Assembly (NCBI GenBank): GCA_036563505.1
Contig: DATCMH010000022.1
Span: forward strand, 186,001-250,000
Direction of reading: 5' to 3'
DNA from: DATCMH01 sp036563505
GTDB taxonomy: Bacteria; Pseudomonadota; Alphaproteobacteria; Rhizobiales; Beijerinckiaceae
DNA length: 64,000 nt
The notes under the pieces were generated by a model, which was not told where the DNA came from, did no database searches, and was given only the letters and a program-made list of their open reading frames with translations. The translations under genes were made by a program, and so were the position numbers. Shown piece after piece: positions 1-11,340 of this stretch. Each line of letters opens with the position of its first letter. The first letter of the stretch is position 1.

Positions 1-377
1 GGCGGCATATGCGACGAGGTCGCCATGAGGGTGAGGCCTGCCACCCGCTCCGGATGGGTGAGCGCGAGGGTCTGCGCCGTCATGCCCCCGAGAGAGAGGC
101 CGACGACGTGAGCGCGGGCGATGCCCAAAGCGTCGAGGAGCCCGGCGAGGTCCTCCGCCAAGGTCTCGAGGGTGAAGCCGGCCGGCGTGACGGGCGAGGC
201 GCCGTGGCCGCGGGTGTCGTAGCGGATCACCCGGTAGCGCCCGGCGAGCGCCGGGGCGACCCGGTCCCACATGGAGAGCGTCGCGCCCAGCGAATTCGAG
301 AACACCACGGCCGGCGCGTCCTCTGGCCCGCGAACCTCGACATGGAGCGTGGTGCCGTTCACCTCAAGCAGGGGCAT
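1..377 (-). CDS. pcaD: 3-oxoadipate enol-lactonase, partial (C-terminus outside window)
   Basis: Alpha/beta-hydrolase that opens 3-oxoadipate enol-lactone in the protocatechuate branch of the beta-ketoadipate pathway. About 125 N-terminal residues are visible; the rest lies beyond base 1. The start ATG is at 377-375 and overlaps the end of pcaB by 14 bases. Visible marks are the oxyanion loop NSLG (about residues 28-31) and the nucleophile elbow GLSLGG (93-98, Ser95). The family match and the pcaB neighbour agree; a generic alpha/beta-hydrolase is the only real alternative. Confidence 0.85.
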   Translation of the reverse strand, partial: MPLLEVNGTTLHVEVRGPEDAPAVVFSNSLGATLSMWDRVAPALAGRYRVIRYDTRGHGASPVTPAGFTLETLAEDLAGLLDALGIARAHVVGLSLGGMTAQTLALTHPERVAGLTLMATSSHMP

Positions 378-1749
378 GGGGGCTCGTCTCCGGGGTGAGC
401 AGGGCGGCGCGGGCATCCTCTGCCGCGGCGATCACGCGGTCGATCCACGGACTTGCCGCGGCGATGGCCGGTGTGAGGTCGAAGGGCGCCTCGACGCTGT
501 CGCCCGGTTCGACGGCGGCGTCGCGGGCTAAAACCTCGCGGAGGGAGCCTTCGCCGGCCCGCACCCGTCCCGCGGCCGCCTCGACGAGATGATGGGCCGC
601 CTCGCGGCCGAGGCGTGGGGCGAGGCGCGCCGCGACGGCGTCGGCGAAAAGCAGGCCGCGCGTGAGGTCGAGGTTTTCCCGCATGCGCTCGGGATCGACC
701 TGAAGACCTTCGGCGAGAGATCGCGCCTCGCGCAAAGCGCCCGAGGCAACGCCGAAGAGCGGTGGTAGGGCGTGCCATTCCCCATGCCAGGCGCCGGCCG
801 GCCGCTCGTGCTGGGCGGCTTGGCCCTGGAGGAGCGGGACGACGAGGCTAGCCGCCGCCCCGTGCGCTGCGAAGATCACCGTCGCGCCGACGGGATTGCG
901 CTTGTGCGGCATGGCCGAGGATCCGCCCCGGCCGGGGACGTGAGGTTCGGCGACCTCGCCGACCTCCGTCGAGGCGAGATGGGCGACGTCGCCGGCCATC
1001 TTGGCGAGCGCGCCGATGAGCGCCGCGAGCCAGGCGCCCGCGGCGGCGATCCGCGACCGGTTCGCGTGCCAGGCGAGAGGGGGCGCGTTCAATCCGAGCT
1101 CGGCCGCGAAGGCCTCGAGCACCGCCGGGCCGTGCTCCTTCAGACCGGCGAGCGTGCCCACCGGCCCGCCGAGAGAGGCGACGAGGACGCGCTCGCGCAG
1201 GGCAGGCAGCGCCGCGGCCGCGTCCGCGATTCCCGACAGCCAGACCGCCGCCTTGAAGCCGAAGGTGATCGGCGCGGCGTGCTGTCCGTAGGTGCGGCCG
1301 ACGCAAGGCGTCGCCCTGTGCTCCCGAGCAAGGCGCGCCAGGGCGGACAGGATCGCGGCAAGCTCAGCGGCGATCAGGTCGAAGCCGTCGCGCATCGCCA
1401 GCACGAGAGCGGTGTCCATCACGTCCTGGGTCGTCGCGCCCTTGTGGAAGTGAGGCTCCAGCGCCGTCGGCAGCCGGCCCTGCATCGCCTTGACGAAGGG
1501 GATCACCGGCACGCCGGCAACGGCCGTAGCCGCGCCCAAGGCGTCGAGGTCGAGATCGGCCGGCGTTACGGCAGCGATCGCCTCCGCGAGGGCTAAGGGC
1601 ACGAGGCCCAGCCGACCCTGCGCCCGCGCCAGCGCCGCCTCGACCGCGATCATGTGCGCGAGCCGCGCCTCGTCGGCGAAGGCCGCCCGCATCGGGTCGG
1701 TGGCGAAGAGCGGGCCGAGAAGGCGGGAGTCGAGGGCGGAGAAAGTCAC
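364..1749 (-). CDS. pcaB: 3-carboxy-cis,cis-muconate cycloisomerase
   Basis: Cytoplasmic fumarase/aspartase-superfamily enzyme converting 3-carboxy-cis,cis-muconate to 4-carboxymuconolactone in protocatechuate catabolism. The 461-residue protein has the superfamily signature GSSAMPHKRNP at about 276-286 and the substrate-loop region GATTQDVMDT at about 104-113. Length fits PcaB (about 350-450) at the upper end. The start is GTG at 1749; an ATG at 1692 would shorten it by 19 residues, but the residues between look like normal PcaB N-terminus. It is followed on the same strand by pcaD with a 14-base overlap, so the two are co-transcribed. Confidence 0.92.
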   Translation of the reverse strand: MTFSALDSRLLGPLFATDPMRAAFADEARLAHMIAVEAALARAQGRLGLVPLALAEAIAAVTPADLDLDALGAATAVAGVPVIPFVKAMQGRLPTALEPHFHKGATTQDVMDTALVLAMRDGFDLIAAELAAILSALARLAREHRATPCVGRTYGQHAAPITFGFKAAVWLSGIADAAAALPALRERVLVASLGGPVGTLAGLKEHGPAVLEAFAAELGLNAPPLAWHANRSRIAAAGAWLAALIGALAKMAGDVAHLASTEVGEVAEPHVPGRGGSSAMPHKRNPVGATVIFAAHGAAASLVVPLLQGQAAQHERPAGAWHGEWHALPPLFGVASGALREARSLAEGLQVDPERMRENLDLTRGLLFADAVAARLAPRLGREAAHHLVEAAAGRVRAGEGSLREVLARDAAVEPGDSVEAPFDLTPAIAAASPWIDRVIAAAEDARAALLTPETSPHAPA

Positions 1750-1778
1750 GCGGGCGCTCGGGAATGGTCCCTGCGTGT

Positions 1779-2972
1779 CTAGACCCGATCGAGCGCCTCG
1801 GCGAGGTCCGTGATCAGATCGTCGGCGTGCTCGAGGCCCACCGAGAGGCGCACGAGCCCTTCCGTCACGCCCATCGCCGCCCGCTCCTCGGCTGGGAAGC
1901 GCTGGTGCGTCGTCGTCGCCGGATGTGTGACGAGGCTCTTGGCGTCTCCGAGGTTGTTGGAGATCCGCACGATCTTGAGCGCGTTCATGAAGCGGAACGC
2001 GCCCGCCTTCCCGCCCCTCACGTCGAGCGCGATCATGGTCGAGGGGCCACCCATCTGCCGGGCGATGATCGCGGCCTGGGGATGGTCAGCACGCCCGGGG
2101 AAGATGATCCGCTCCAAGCTCGCGTGATCGGCCAGCGCCTCCGCGATCCTGGCCGCCGTCTGTGTCTGCCGCTCGACGCGAAGCGGCAGGGTCTCAAGGC
2201 CTTTCAGCAGCACCCAGGCGTTGAAGGGCGAAATGGACGGGCCCGTCATGCGCAGGAACTGCTGCAGGTCGCCCTCGATGAACTCCTTGGTACCGAGGAT
2301 CACGCCGCCGAGACAGCGCCCCTGCCCGTCGATGTGCTTCGTCGCCGAGTAGACGACGCAGTCGGCTCCGAGCCGAAGGGGCTTTTGCCAGAGCGGCGTC
2401 GCGAAGACGTTGTCGACGGTGAGGAGCGCGCCGGCCGCGTGTGCGATCTCGGCGACGGCTGCGATGTTGATCACCTCCAGGGTGGGGTTGGAGGGACTCT
2501 CCAGGAAGAAGGCCTTGGTCTCGGGGCGCACGGCCTGCCGCCAGGCCTCAAGGTCCGTGCCGTCAACGAGGGTGCAGCCGACGCCGAAGCGGGGGAGAAG
2601 ATCCTCCACCACCCAGCGGCAGGAGCCGAACAGAGCGCGGGCCGCCACGACATGGTCGCCGAGCTTGACTTGCGCCATCATCGCGGCCGTCACCGCCGCC
2701 ATGCCGCTCGCGGTGGCCCGCGCCGCTTCCGCTCCTTCGAGGGAGGCCATGCGCTCCTCGAACATGGCGATGGTGGGGTTCGAGTAGCGGGTGTAGCTGA
2801 AGCCCGGCTCCTCGTTGAGGAAGCGTGCCTCGGCCTGCTCCGCGCTGTCGTAGACGAAGCCTTGCGTGATGAAGAGGGCTTCCGAGGTCTCGCCGAAACC
2901 GGTCCGCATCGTGCCCTCGTGGACGAGGCGCGTCTCGAGGCGCGGATGGCGGACGGTTTCGGGGTCGAGCAT
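1779..2972 (-). CDS. metZ: O-succinylhomoserine sulfhydrylase (PLP)
   Basis: Cys/Met-metabolism PLP enzyme that makes homocysteine from O-succinylhomoserine and sulfide, giving direct sulfhydrylation in methionine synthesis. The 397-residue protein starts at the ATG 2972-2970 (first residues MLDPETVRHP). The reading frame is open to 3074, but the extra 34 residues read as leader sequence. The PLP lysine lies in the SATKHIDGQGR motif (about Lys212), and the substrate-phosphate motifs around SNPT and TVDN are present. Length is normal for MetZ. A cystathionine gamma-synthase or beta-lyase assignment is less likely from the motif context. The gene stands alone, with a structured leader just upstream (2984-3051). 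Confidence 0.9.
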   Translation of the reverse strand: MLDPETVRHPRLETRLVHEGTMRTGFGETSEALFITQGFVYDSAEQAEARFLNEEPGFSYTRYSNPTIAMFEERMASLEGAEAARATASGMAAVTAAMMAQVKLGDHVVAARALFGSCRWVVEDLLPRFGVGCTLVDGTDLEAWRQAVRPETKAFFLESPSNPTLEVINIAAVAEIAHAAGALLTVDNVFATPLWQKPLRLGADCVVYSATKHIDGQGRCLGGVILGTKEFIEGDLQQFLRMTGPSISPFNAWVLLKGLETLPLRVERQTQTAARIAEALADHASLERIIFPGRADHPQAAIIARQMGGPSTMIALDVRGGKAGAFRFMNALKIVRISNNLGDAKSLVTHPATTTHQRFPAEERAAMGVTEGLVRLSVGLEHADDLITDLAEALDRV

Positions 2973-2983
2973 GACGGGCTTCT

Positions 2984-3051
2984 CCGGAGATCGTTCCTCC
3001 GGTCTATAGCATGGTTTGCAGAACGATCGTCCTTTAAATCGTACAGACCGG
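2984..3051 (-). promoter_or_regulatory. metZ leader with mutually exclusive hairpins
   Basis: Read on the minus strand, a 6-bp hairpin with 7-nt loop (arms 2984-2989 and 2997-3002) sits 12 nt before the metZ ATG and contains the GGAGG-like sequence. A second 7-bp stem (2999-3005 with 3045-3051) uses the same CCGG bases, so the two cannot form together. The hairpin loop plus one base (2989-2996) is also perfectly complementary over 8 nt to 3021-3028. This could be a translational switch. The arrangement does not fit the SAM-II consensus. A TATAGA box at 3003-3008 could instead be a -10, in which case these repeats would be DNA operators. Confidence 0.35.
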
Positions 3052-3097
3052 CTTGAAACTTCGTCGCGGCGCAAGGCCCTGATCGGCCCGGCCGGGC

Positions 3098-3126
3098 TTC
3101 ACAAAGCTCCGCCCCGCGTCCATATA
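3098..3126 (+). promoter_or_regulatory. predicted sigma-70 promoter of infA
   Basis: TTCACA (3098-3103) and CATATA (3121-3126) are separated by exactly 17 bases and point to infA. The transcript would start near 3133, giving a leader of about 150 nt. The -10 and the bases after it resemble the rhlE promoter in this window. Confidence 0.5.
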
Positions 3127-3283
3127 CACGCGATGCGCGCGACCGGACGCTGGCGGCTTTCGAGCCGCCGCCGCGCGCCGCACCGATCGACGCCCTCCGC
3201 CGCGACGAGCCGCTGGGGACGCCCATCCGTCCGGGCCCCTTGATGCACGCAGTCACGCCCGCGGTGGGCAGGAGAGACACTGA

Positions 3284-3559
3284 ATGGCGAAAGAAGAGCT
3301 GATCACGTTCGACGGGTTCGTGACCGAGATCCTTCCCGACGCGCGCTTCCGCGTCGAGCTCGAGAACGGGCACGAGGTGATCGCCTACACGGCCGGCAAG
3401 ATGAAGAAGAACCGCATCAAGACCCTGGCCGGCGACCGGGTGACGATCGAGATGTCGCCCTACGACCTCGACAAGGGCCGCCTGGTCTACCGCCACAAAG
3501 ACGAGCGCGCCCCCACCGGCCCCCGCCCGCCGATGCGCGGCAACATGCGCCGGCGCTGA
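3284..3559 (+). CDS. infA: translation initiation factor IF-1 with basic C-terminal extension
   Basis: S1-fold (OB-fold) factor that binds the 30S A site during initiation. The first 70 or so residues are ordinary IF-1: MAKEELITFDGFV at the start and GHEVIAYTAGKMKKNRIK in the middle. The protein is 91 residues instead of the usual 72; the last 20 (rich in Arg, Pro and Met) are an extension. Such longer IF-1 forms occur in Hyphomicrobiales, sometimes as a second copy beside the canonical gene. Whether this is the main or an accessory copy cannot be decided here. It is monocistronic, with its own promoter upstream and a terminator at 3849-3877. Confidence 0.93.
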   Translation: MAKEELITFDGFVTEILPDARFRVELENGHEVIAYTAGKMKKNRIKTLAGDRVTIEMSPYDLDKGRLVYRHKDERAPTGPRPPMRGNMRRR

Positions 3560-3592
3560 AGAGCCTACTTCGTTCCCAAAAGCGTCGCCTTT

Positions 3593-3697
3593 CTCCCTAT
3601 CCTCAGGGGAGGGCCGGGGTGGGGTATGCCGCCGACAGGCGGCAATCCTTACCGGCAACCCCCTGTATCCCTCCCCTGATGGGAGGGAGGCCGGGGT
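3593..3697. repeat. REP-like GC-rich palindromic repeats downstream of infA
   Basis: Two related units, around 3593-3621 and 3669-3697, each contain a CCCT...AGGG palindrome followed by GGCCGGGGT, with a GCCGnnnGGCGGC-type stretch between them. The pattern is typical of intergenic repeats in high-GC alphaproteobacteria. The ORF readable across them has no coding character. Confidence 0.5.
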
Positions 3698-3720
3698 TTT
3701 GCGGGAGAGAGTTGATCGCT

Positions 3721-3837
3721 GTCATTCCGGGGCTTGGCCTCAGCCGAGAACCCGGAACCCGCGACTGGGCCGGGAGCTGCTCGTGGCCTTTCGCCCAGTC
3801 ATGGATTCCGGGCTCGCCTACGGCGCCCCGGAATGAC
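3721..3837. repeat. 117-bp palindromic element with 12-bp terminal inverted repeats
   Basis: The element begins GTCATTCCGGGG and ends CCCCGGAATGAC, a perfect 12-bp inverted pair, with a weaker internal pairing (CCCGGAACCC against GGATTCCGGG). It looks like a dispersed intergenic mosaic repeat. Together with 3593-3697 and the terminator it fills the whole infA-rhlE gap (3560-3888). Confidence 0.6.
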
Positions 3838-3848
3838 GGCTTAGGATG

Positions 3849-3877
3849 AAAAAGGGCGCCCCGTGGGGCGCCCTTTT
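3849..3877. terminator. bidirectional rho-independent terminator (infA / rhlE)
   Basis: An 8-bp GC stem GGGCGCCC (3854-3861 with 3866-3873) and 4-nt loop is flanked by five A on the left and four T on the right, so it can end transcription of infA (plus) and of rhlE (minus), whose stop is 12 bases away. Confidence 0.85.
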
Positions 3878-3888
3878 CGTTGTTCGAA

Positions 3889-5358
<1,470 letters not shown>

Positions 5359-5559
5359 GATGGGGAACTTTCGTCAGGGGACAACGAGCCCGATCAGCCG
5401 GACGCTTGCAGCGCTCGGGGGCTCATCGAGGACGACCCGCGTGACGGGGGCTGTCGGGTGATTGATCGCGATTGAAGAGGGAGGCCGGTCCACCGGAGAG
5501 GGGATCGTTCACGCAGCCTCGCCCAAGCGGCCGTGATGCGGCGCTGTCGCGATGAGCGG

Positions 5560-5588
5560 TATATGAGGTGAAGGGGGTGTAACGTCAA
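5560..5588 (-). promoter_or_regulatory. predicted sigma-70 promoter of rhlE with long leader
   Basis: On the minus strand TTGACG (5588-5583) and CATATA (5565-5560) are 17 bases apart. The transcript would start near 5552, leaving a leader of about 195 nt before the TTG start at 5358. The 268-base gap 5359-5626 otherwise shows no gene. Confidence 0.6.
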
Positions 5589-5626
5589 CCGCACCCCGCC
5601 CATCTCGGGTAGGTCCCGACGATGAA

Positions 5627-5821
5627 TTACGCCGCTCGCATGTCGGCGAGGGCGTCACGGGCCAGAACTTCCCTGGCGCGCAGGAACTCCACCGCGACCA
5701 CGCGGCCCTCGGCGTCGTAGTCCAGGATCAAGCCGGGGCTGACCTCCTCGCTCTCGTGGATCGGCGCCTCTGAGACGCGAACGAAAAGTGAGTCAGCTTC
5801 CTCGTCGTAGATGGTCCTCAT
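5627..5821 (-). CDS. DUF2283 family small protein
   Basis: Sixty-four residues with the DUF2283 pattern: MRTIYDEEADSLFVRV at the start, a GLILDYDAEGRVVAVEFL core, then a short helical end. The function of the family is unknown. The ATG overlaps the stop of the upstream DUF4258 gene (ATGA at 5821-5818), so the pair is translationally coupled. The arrangement resembles small toxin-antitoxin-like modules, with this acidic protein in the position of a partner or antitoxin, but that role is inference. Confidence 0.8.
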   Translation of the reverse strand: MRTIYDEEADSLFVRVSEAPIHESEEVSPGLILDYDAEGRVVAVEFLRAREVLARDALADMRAA

Positions 5822-6090
5822 CGCCGTCGGCTCCGATCGAAGTACGCGGTGATCACGCGAATGCTGTCACCCTCTACCCTATGCGCTACTTTCAGAACGC
5901 GCCATTCGCGTTCTTGGATCGCCTTGAAGGCGAGCCTCACCCCCGGATCATTCCTGTCCGGCTCGGTATCGTCGGGTTCGAAGACGCAGCGCGCGATCCA
6001 GCCGGCGTCGAGCCCGCGTTCCTCGATCTTCTGCAACGCGTGCCGCGAGAGCAGGATTTCGGGACGGCGGGCTTCGTCGCCTTCTTTCAT
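5818..6090 (-). CDS. DUF4258 family protein
   Basis: About 90 residues with the DUF4258 features: SRHALQKIEERGL near the N-terminus (RHA..R..RG pattern) and EREWRVLKVAHRVEGDSIRVITAYFD in the C-terminal half, a compact alpha/beta fold recalling small RNase-like toxins. The ATG at 6090 is used here; a TTG at 6141 would add 17 residues, and neither has a strong Shine-Dalgarno. It overlaps the DUF2283 gene by 4 bases. Function is unknown; a toxin-like role is a guess from size and pairing. Confidence 0.75.
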   Translation of the reverse strand: MKEGDEARRPEILLSRHALQKIEERGLDAGWIARCVFEPDDTEPDRNDPGVRLAFKAIQEREWRVLKVAHRVEGDSIRVITAYFDRSRRR

Positions 6091-6165
6091 GAGCCTGGTG
6101 GCGCGTTCAATCTGATGACGGTGGCGGTCCTCGATCAACAATCGGCAACCGTCATCCCGGACAGA

Positions 6166-8394
6166 TTATCGGGCCACGTCGCTATCGCGTCGAGACTCTG
6201 TGCGGGAGTCGCTTCCTCCCCGCCGCCGCTCCGCCCGGAGCTCGAACAGCAGGAGCGAGCGCCCCGTCACCTCGTAGGCCATGCCGAAGGGAGACGCTTC
6301 CGGATCCTCGAGCTCCGGGCGGGCGGTGTCGAGGAGGCAGGTCCAGTCCCGGCCGCCGGTCACCTCGGGCAGGGTGAAGGGCACCACGTCGTGATGGGCG
6401 TTGAGGACGAGGAGCAGCGTCACGTCCGTGCCGCGGCGGCGGATGCCAGTGGGCTGGGCGCGGCCGTCGAGGAGCACGCCGAGGCAGCGGGCGTTCGGGT
6501 CCTGCCAGGCTTCCGGCGTCATCTCCTCGCCCGAGGGGGTGAGCCAGCTCACGTCCCTAACGTCGAGCTCCTCGTTGTAGGCCCCGGTCAGGAAGCGCCC
6601 GCGCCGCAGGATGGGCTGAGCGCGGCGCAGGGCGATGAGGCGGCGCACGAAGGCGATGAGCGCCTCGCCCTCCGCGTCGATGCCCTCCCAATCGATCCAG
6701 GAGATCTCGTTGTCCTGGGCGTAGGCGTTGTTGTTGCCGTTCTGGGTGCGGGCGAACTCGTCGCCGGCGAGGATCATCGGCGTGCCCTGCGAGAAGAGCA
6801 GGGTGGCGAGCATGTTGCGGATCTGGCGCAGCCGGAGCGCCTTGATCTCCGGATCGTCCGTCGGTCCCTCGACGCCGTGGTTCCAGGACAGGTTGTCGGA
6901 ATGACCGTCCCGGTTGTCTTCGCCGTTCGCCTCGTTGTGCTTGTCGTTGTAGGAGACGAGGTCGTTGAGCGTGAAGCCGTCATGGGCCGTGACGAAGTTC
7001 ACCGAGGCCCAGGGCTTGCGGCCACGCTTGCCGAAGACGTCGGCCGAGGCTGTGAGCCGCGCCGCGAGCTCCGGCAGTTTGCCCTCGTCACCCTTCCAGT
7101 AGGCCCGCACCGTGTCGCGGTAGCGGTCGTTCCACTCCGCCCAGCCCGGGGAGAAGCGCCCGACCTGGTAGCCGCCCGGCCCGCAATCCCAGGGCTCGGC
7201 GATGAGCTTGACTTGCGACAGCACCGGGTCCTGGCGGCAGGCGTCGAGGAAGCGCCCGTCCTCCTCGAAGCCGTGGGGCTCGCGGCCGAGGATCGTGGCG
7301 AGGTCGAAGCGGAACCCGTCGACGTGCATCTCCTGCGCCCAGTAGCGCAGTGAGTCCATCACCATCTGGAGCACGCGGGAATGGCTCAAGTTTACCGTGT
7401 TCCCGGTGCCGGTGTCGTTGATGTAGTAGCGGCGGTCCGGCGCGAGACGGTAGTAGCTCGCGTTATCGATGCCCTTGAAGGACAGGGTCGGGCCGAGCTC
7501 GTTGCCCTCCGCCGTGTGGTTGTAGACTACGTCGAGGATCACTTCGATGCCGGCATCGTGGAGATGAGCCACCGTCTCCTTGATCTCGTTGACGAAGGGG
7601 GTCGCGAGGTAGCGCGGCTGGGGCGCGAAGAAGCCGATGGAGTTGTAGCCCCAGTAGTTCCTGAGGCCCTTGTCGACGAGGTAGCTGTCGTCGACGAAGG
7701 CGTGGATCGGCAGGAGCTCCACGGCCGTCACGCCGAGGTCCCGGATGTAGTGAGTCACCTCCGGCGTCATCAGGCCCGAGAAGGTGCCGCGCAACTCCTT
7801 GGGCACTGCCGGGTGGCGCATGGTGAAGCCCCGAAGGTGGGCCTCGTAGACGATGGTGCGCTCCCAGGGCGTGCGCGGCTGCCGCCCGGCGCCCCAGGTG
7901 AAGGCCGGATCGATGACGCGGCACTTCATCATGAGGGGCGCGCTGTCGCGCTCGTCGAAGGACAGGTCCGCGTCGGGCGAGCCCAGCGTGTAGCCGAAGA
8001 GCGCCGGGTCCCAGCGCATCTCGCCGACGAGCTGCTTCGCGTAAGGGTCGAGAAGCAGCTTGTTGGGGTTGAAGCGATGCCCAGCCGCCGGCTCGTAGGG
8101 GCCGTGGACGCGGTAGGCGTAGGTCGTGCCGGGCCGGGCGTCGGGCAGGTAGCCGTGCCAGACCTCGTCCGTGTATTCCGGCAGCTCGATGCGCTCCACC
8201 TCGCGCTTCCCCTCCGCGTCGAAGAGGCAGAGTTCCACCTTCGTGGCATTGGCGGAGAACAGGGCGAAATTGACGCCCAGGCCGTCCCAGGTCGCGCCGA
8301 GGGGATAGGGCTGCCCTTCGCGGACGCGGGAGGAACGGCGCACCTGCGCGGCGTCGGGCGCAAGGGGAGCGGTCGGCGGCATCTCGTGTTTCAT
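6166..8394 (-). CDS. glgX: glycogen debranching enzyme (GH13 isoamylase)
   Basis: Hydrolyses alpha-1,6 branches of phosphorylase-trimmed glycogen. Domains: N-terminal CBM48-like beta domain (from PYPLGATWDGLGVNFALFS), GH13 barrel with EVILDVVYNHT, the nucleophile region DGFRFDLATILG, FVTAHDGF, and a C-terminal beta domain. At 742 residues it is longer than E. coli GlgX (657) but normal for alphaproteobacteria. The ATG at 8394 is used. The frame is open to a TTG at 8448 that overlaps the stop of a possible small ORF (8445-8582), giving 18 more residues if used. It is divergent from glgP. Confidence 0.93.
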   Translation of the reverse strand: MKHEMPPTAPLAPDAAQVRRSSRVREGQPYPLGATWDGLGVNFALFSANATKVELCLFDAEGKREVERIELPEYTDEVWHGYLPDARPGTTYAYRVHGPYEPAAGHRFNPNKLLLDPYAKQLVGEMRWDPALFGYTLGSPDADLSFDERDSAPLMMKCRVIDPAFTWGAGRQPRTPWERTIVYEAHLRGFTMRHPAVPKELRGTFSGLMTPEVTHYIRDLGVTAVELLPIHAFVDDSYLVDKGLRNYWGYNSIGFFAPQPRYLATPFVNEIKETVAHLHDAGIEVILDVVYNHTAEGNELGPTLSFKGIDNASYYRLAPDRRYYINDTGTGNTVNLSHSRVLQMVMDSLRYWAQEMHVDGFRFDLATILGREPHGFEEDGRFLDACRQDPVLSQVKLIAEPWDCGPGGYQVGRFSPGWAEWNDRYRDTVRAYWKGDEGKLPELAARLTASADVFGKRGRKPWASVNFVTAHDGFTLNDLVSYNDKHNEANGEDNRDGHSDNLSWNHGVEGPTDDPEIKALRLRQIRNMLATLLFSQGTPMILAGDEFARTQNGNNNAYAQDNEISWIDWEGIDAEGEALIAFVRRLIALRRAQPILRRGRFLTGAYNEELDVRDVSWLTPSGEEMTPEAWQDPNARCLGVLLDGRAQPTGIRRRGTDVTLLLVLNAHHDVVPFTLPEVTGGRDWTCLLDTARPELEDPEASPFGMAYEVTGRSLLLFELRAERRRGGSDSRTESRRDSDVAR

Positions 8395-8444
8395 GCTGAG
8401 GCTCGAAGCGGGGGCGGGCGATGGCCCGTGCCCCGCATCAACGC

Positions 8445-8582
8445 TCAAGGTTTGAAGAAGGCTCCGCCTGAATTTTGCCCACCGGCGCGCGATGTCGCAC
8501 GCCGTTGCGTCAAGGCGAGGTTCAGGTTGACGAGTGTTCTCTTGCCCGTCACAGCGCGCAACGATCGCTCAATCTGAGCCAT
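8445..8582 (-). CDS. possible 45-residue ORF leading glgX
   Basis: A short ORF starting ATG at 8582-8580 with a good Shine-Dalgarno (GAGGAA, 7 bases before the ATG), better than those of its neighbours. It reads MAQIERSLRAVTGKRTLVNL and onward, basic, with no recognised family. Its TGA overlaps the alternative TTG start of glgX (TTGA at 8448-8445), so it could be a coupling leader peptide. It lies in the short glgX-glgP divergent region. It may be chance; the Shine-Dalgarno and overlap are the only support. Confidence 0.35.
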   Translation of the reverse strand: MAQIERSLRAVTGKRTLVNLNLALTQRRATSRAGGQNSGGAFFKP

Positions 8583-8636
8583 GGTAAATTCCTCATCGTT
8601 GCGCCGCACGCCAGACGAGGCGCGGAGAAGAGCCGC

Positions 8637-11120
<2,484 letters not shown>

Positions 11121-11340
11121 TCTGTCGCAACATCGCCGGGCCCGCCGAGCGATGCCCCGCCGGGAAAATCCGTGCAGTGTCAGCCCACTAAGCTAAGCCG
11201 GCGCGGAACATTTCTGCTGCGCTGCAAAAAATGTGCTGCGCTGCCATAAATCTGTGGAACCGTTCTTGCTAGATTGCGTTGACGGCCGACCACGTTCGCG
11301 CGCGACGGGTCGGCGGGGACCGCGCGCTCTTAAAGGTGAC
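11121..11340. other. glgP-glgA intergenic region with 11-bp direct repeat
   Basis: The gap holds an unusually AT-rich stretch around 11205-11275 with two copies of TGCTGCGCTGC (11215-11225 and 11234-11244, 19 bases apart) flanking an A-run, then CATAAAT. It may be a promoter or regulator site for glgA; no strong -35/-10 pair is evident. Confidence 0.3.

Noticed and set aside
2973..3060. SAM-II riboswitch before metZ
   Set aside because: GATTT and TGCA elements occur on the minus strand but the P1 pairing directly flanking them and the GCTAAA element are missing.
3619..3849. 76-codon ORF after infA
   Set aside because: Runs through palindromic repeats and into the terminator; no Shine-Dalgarno.
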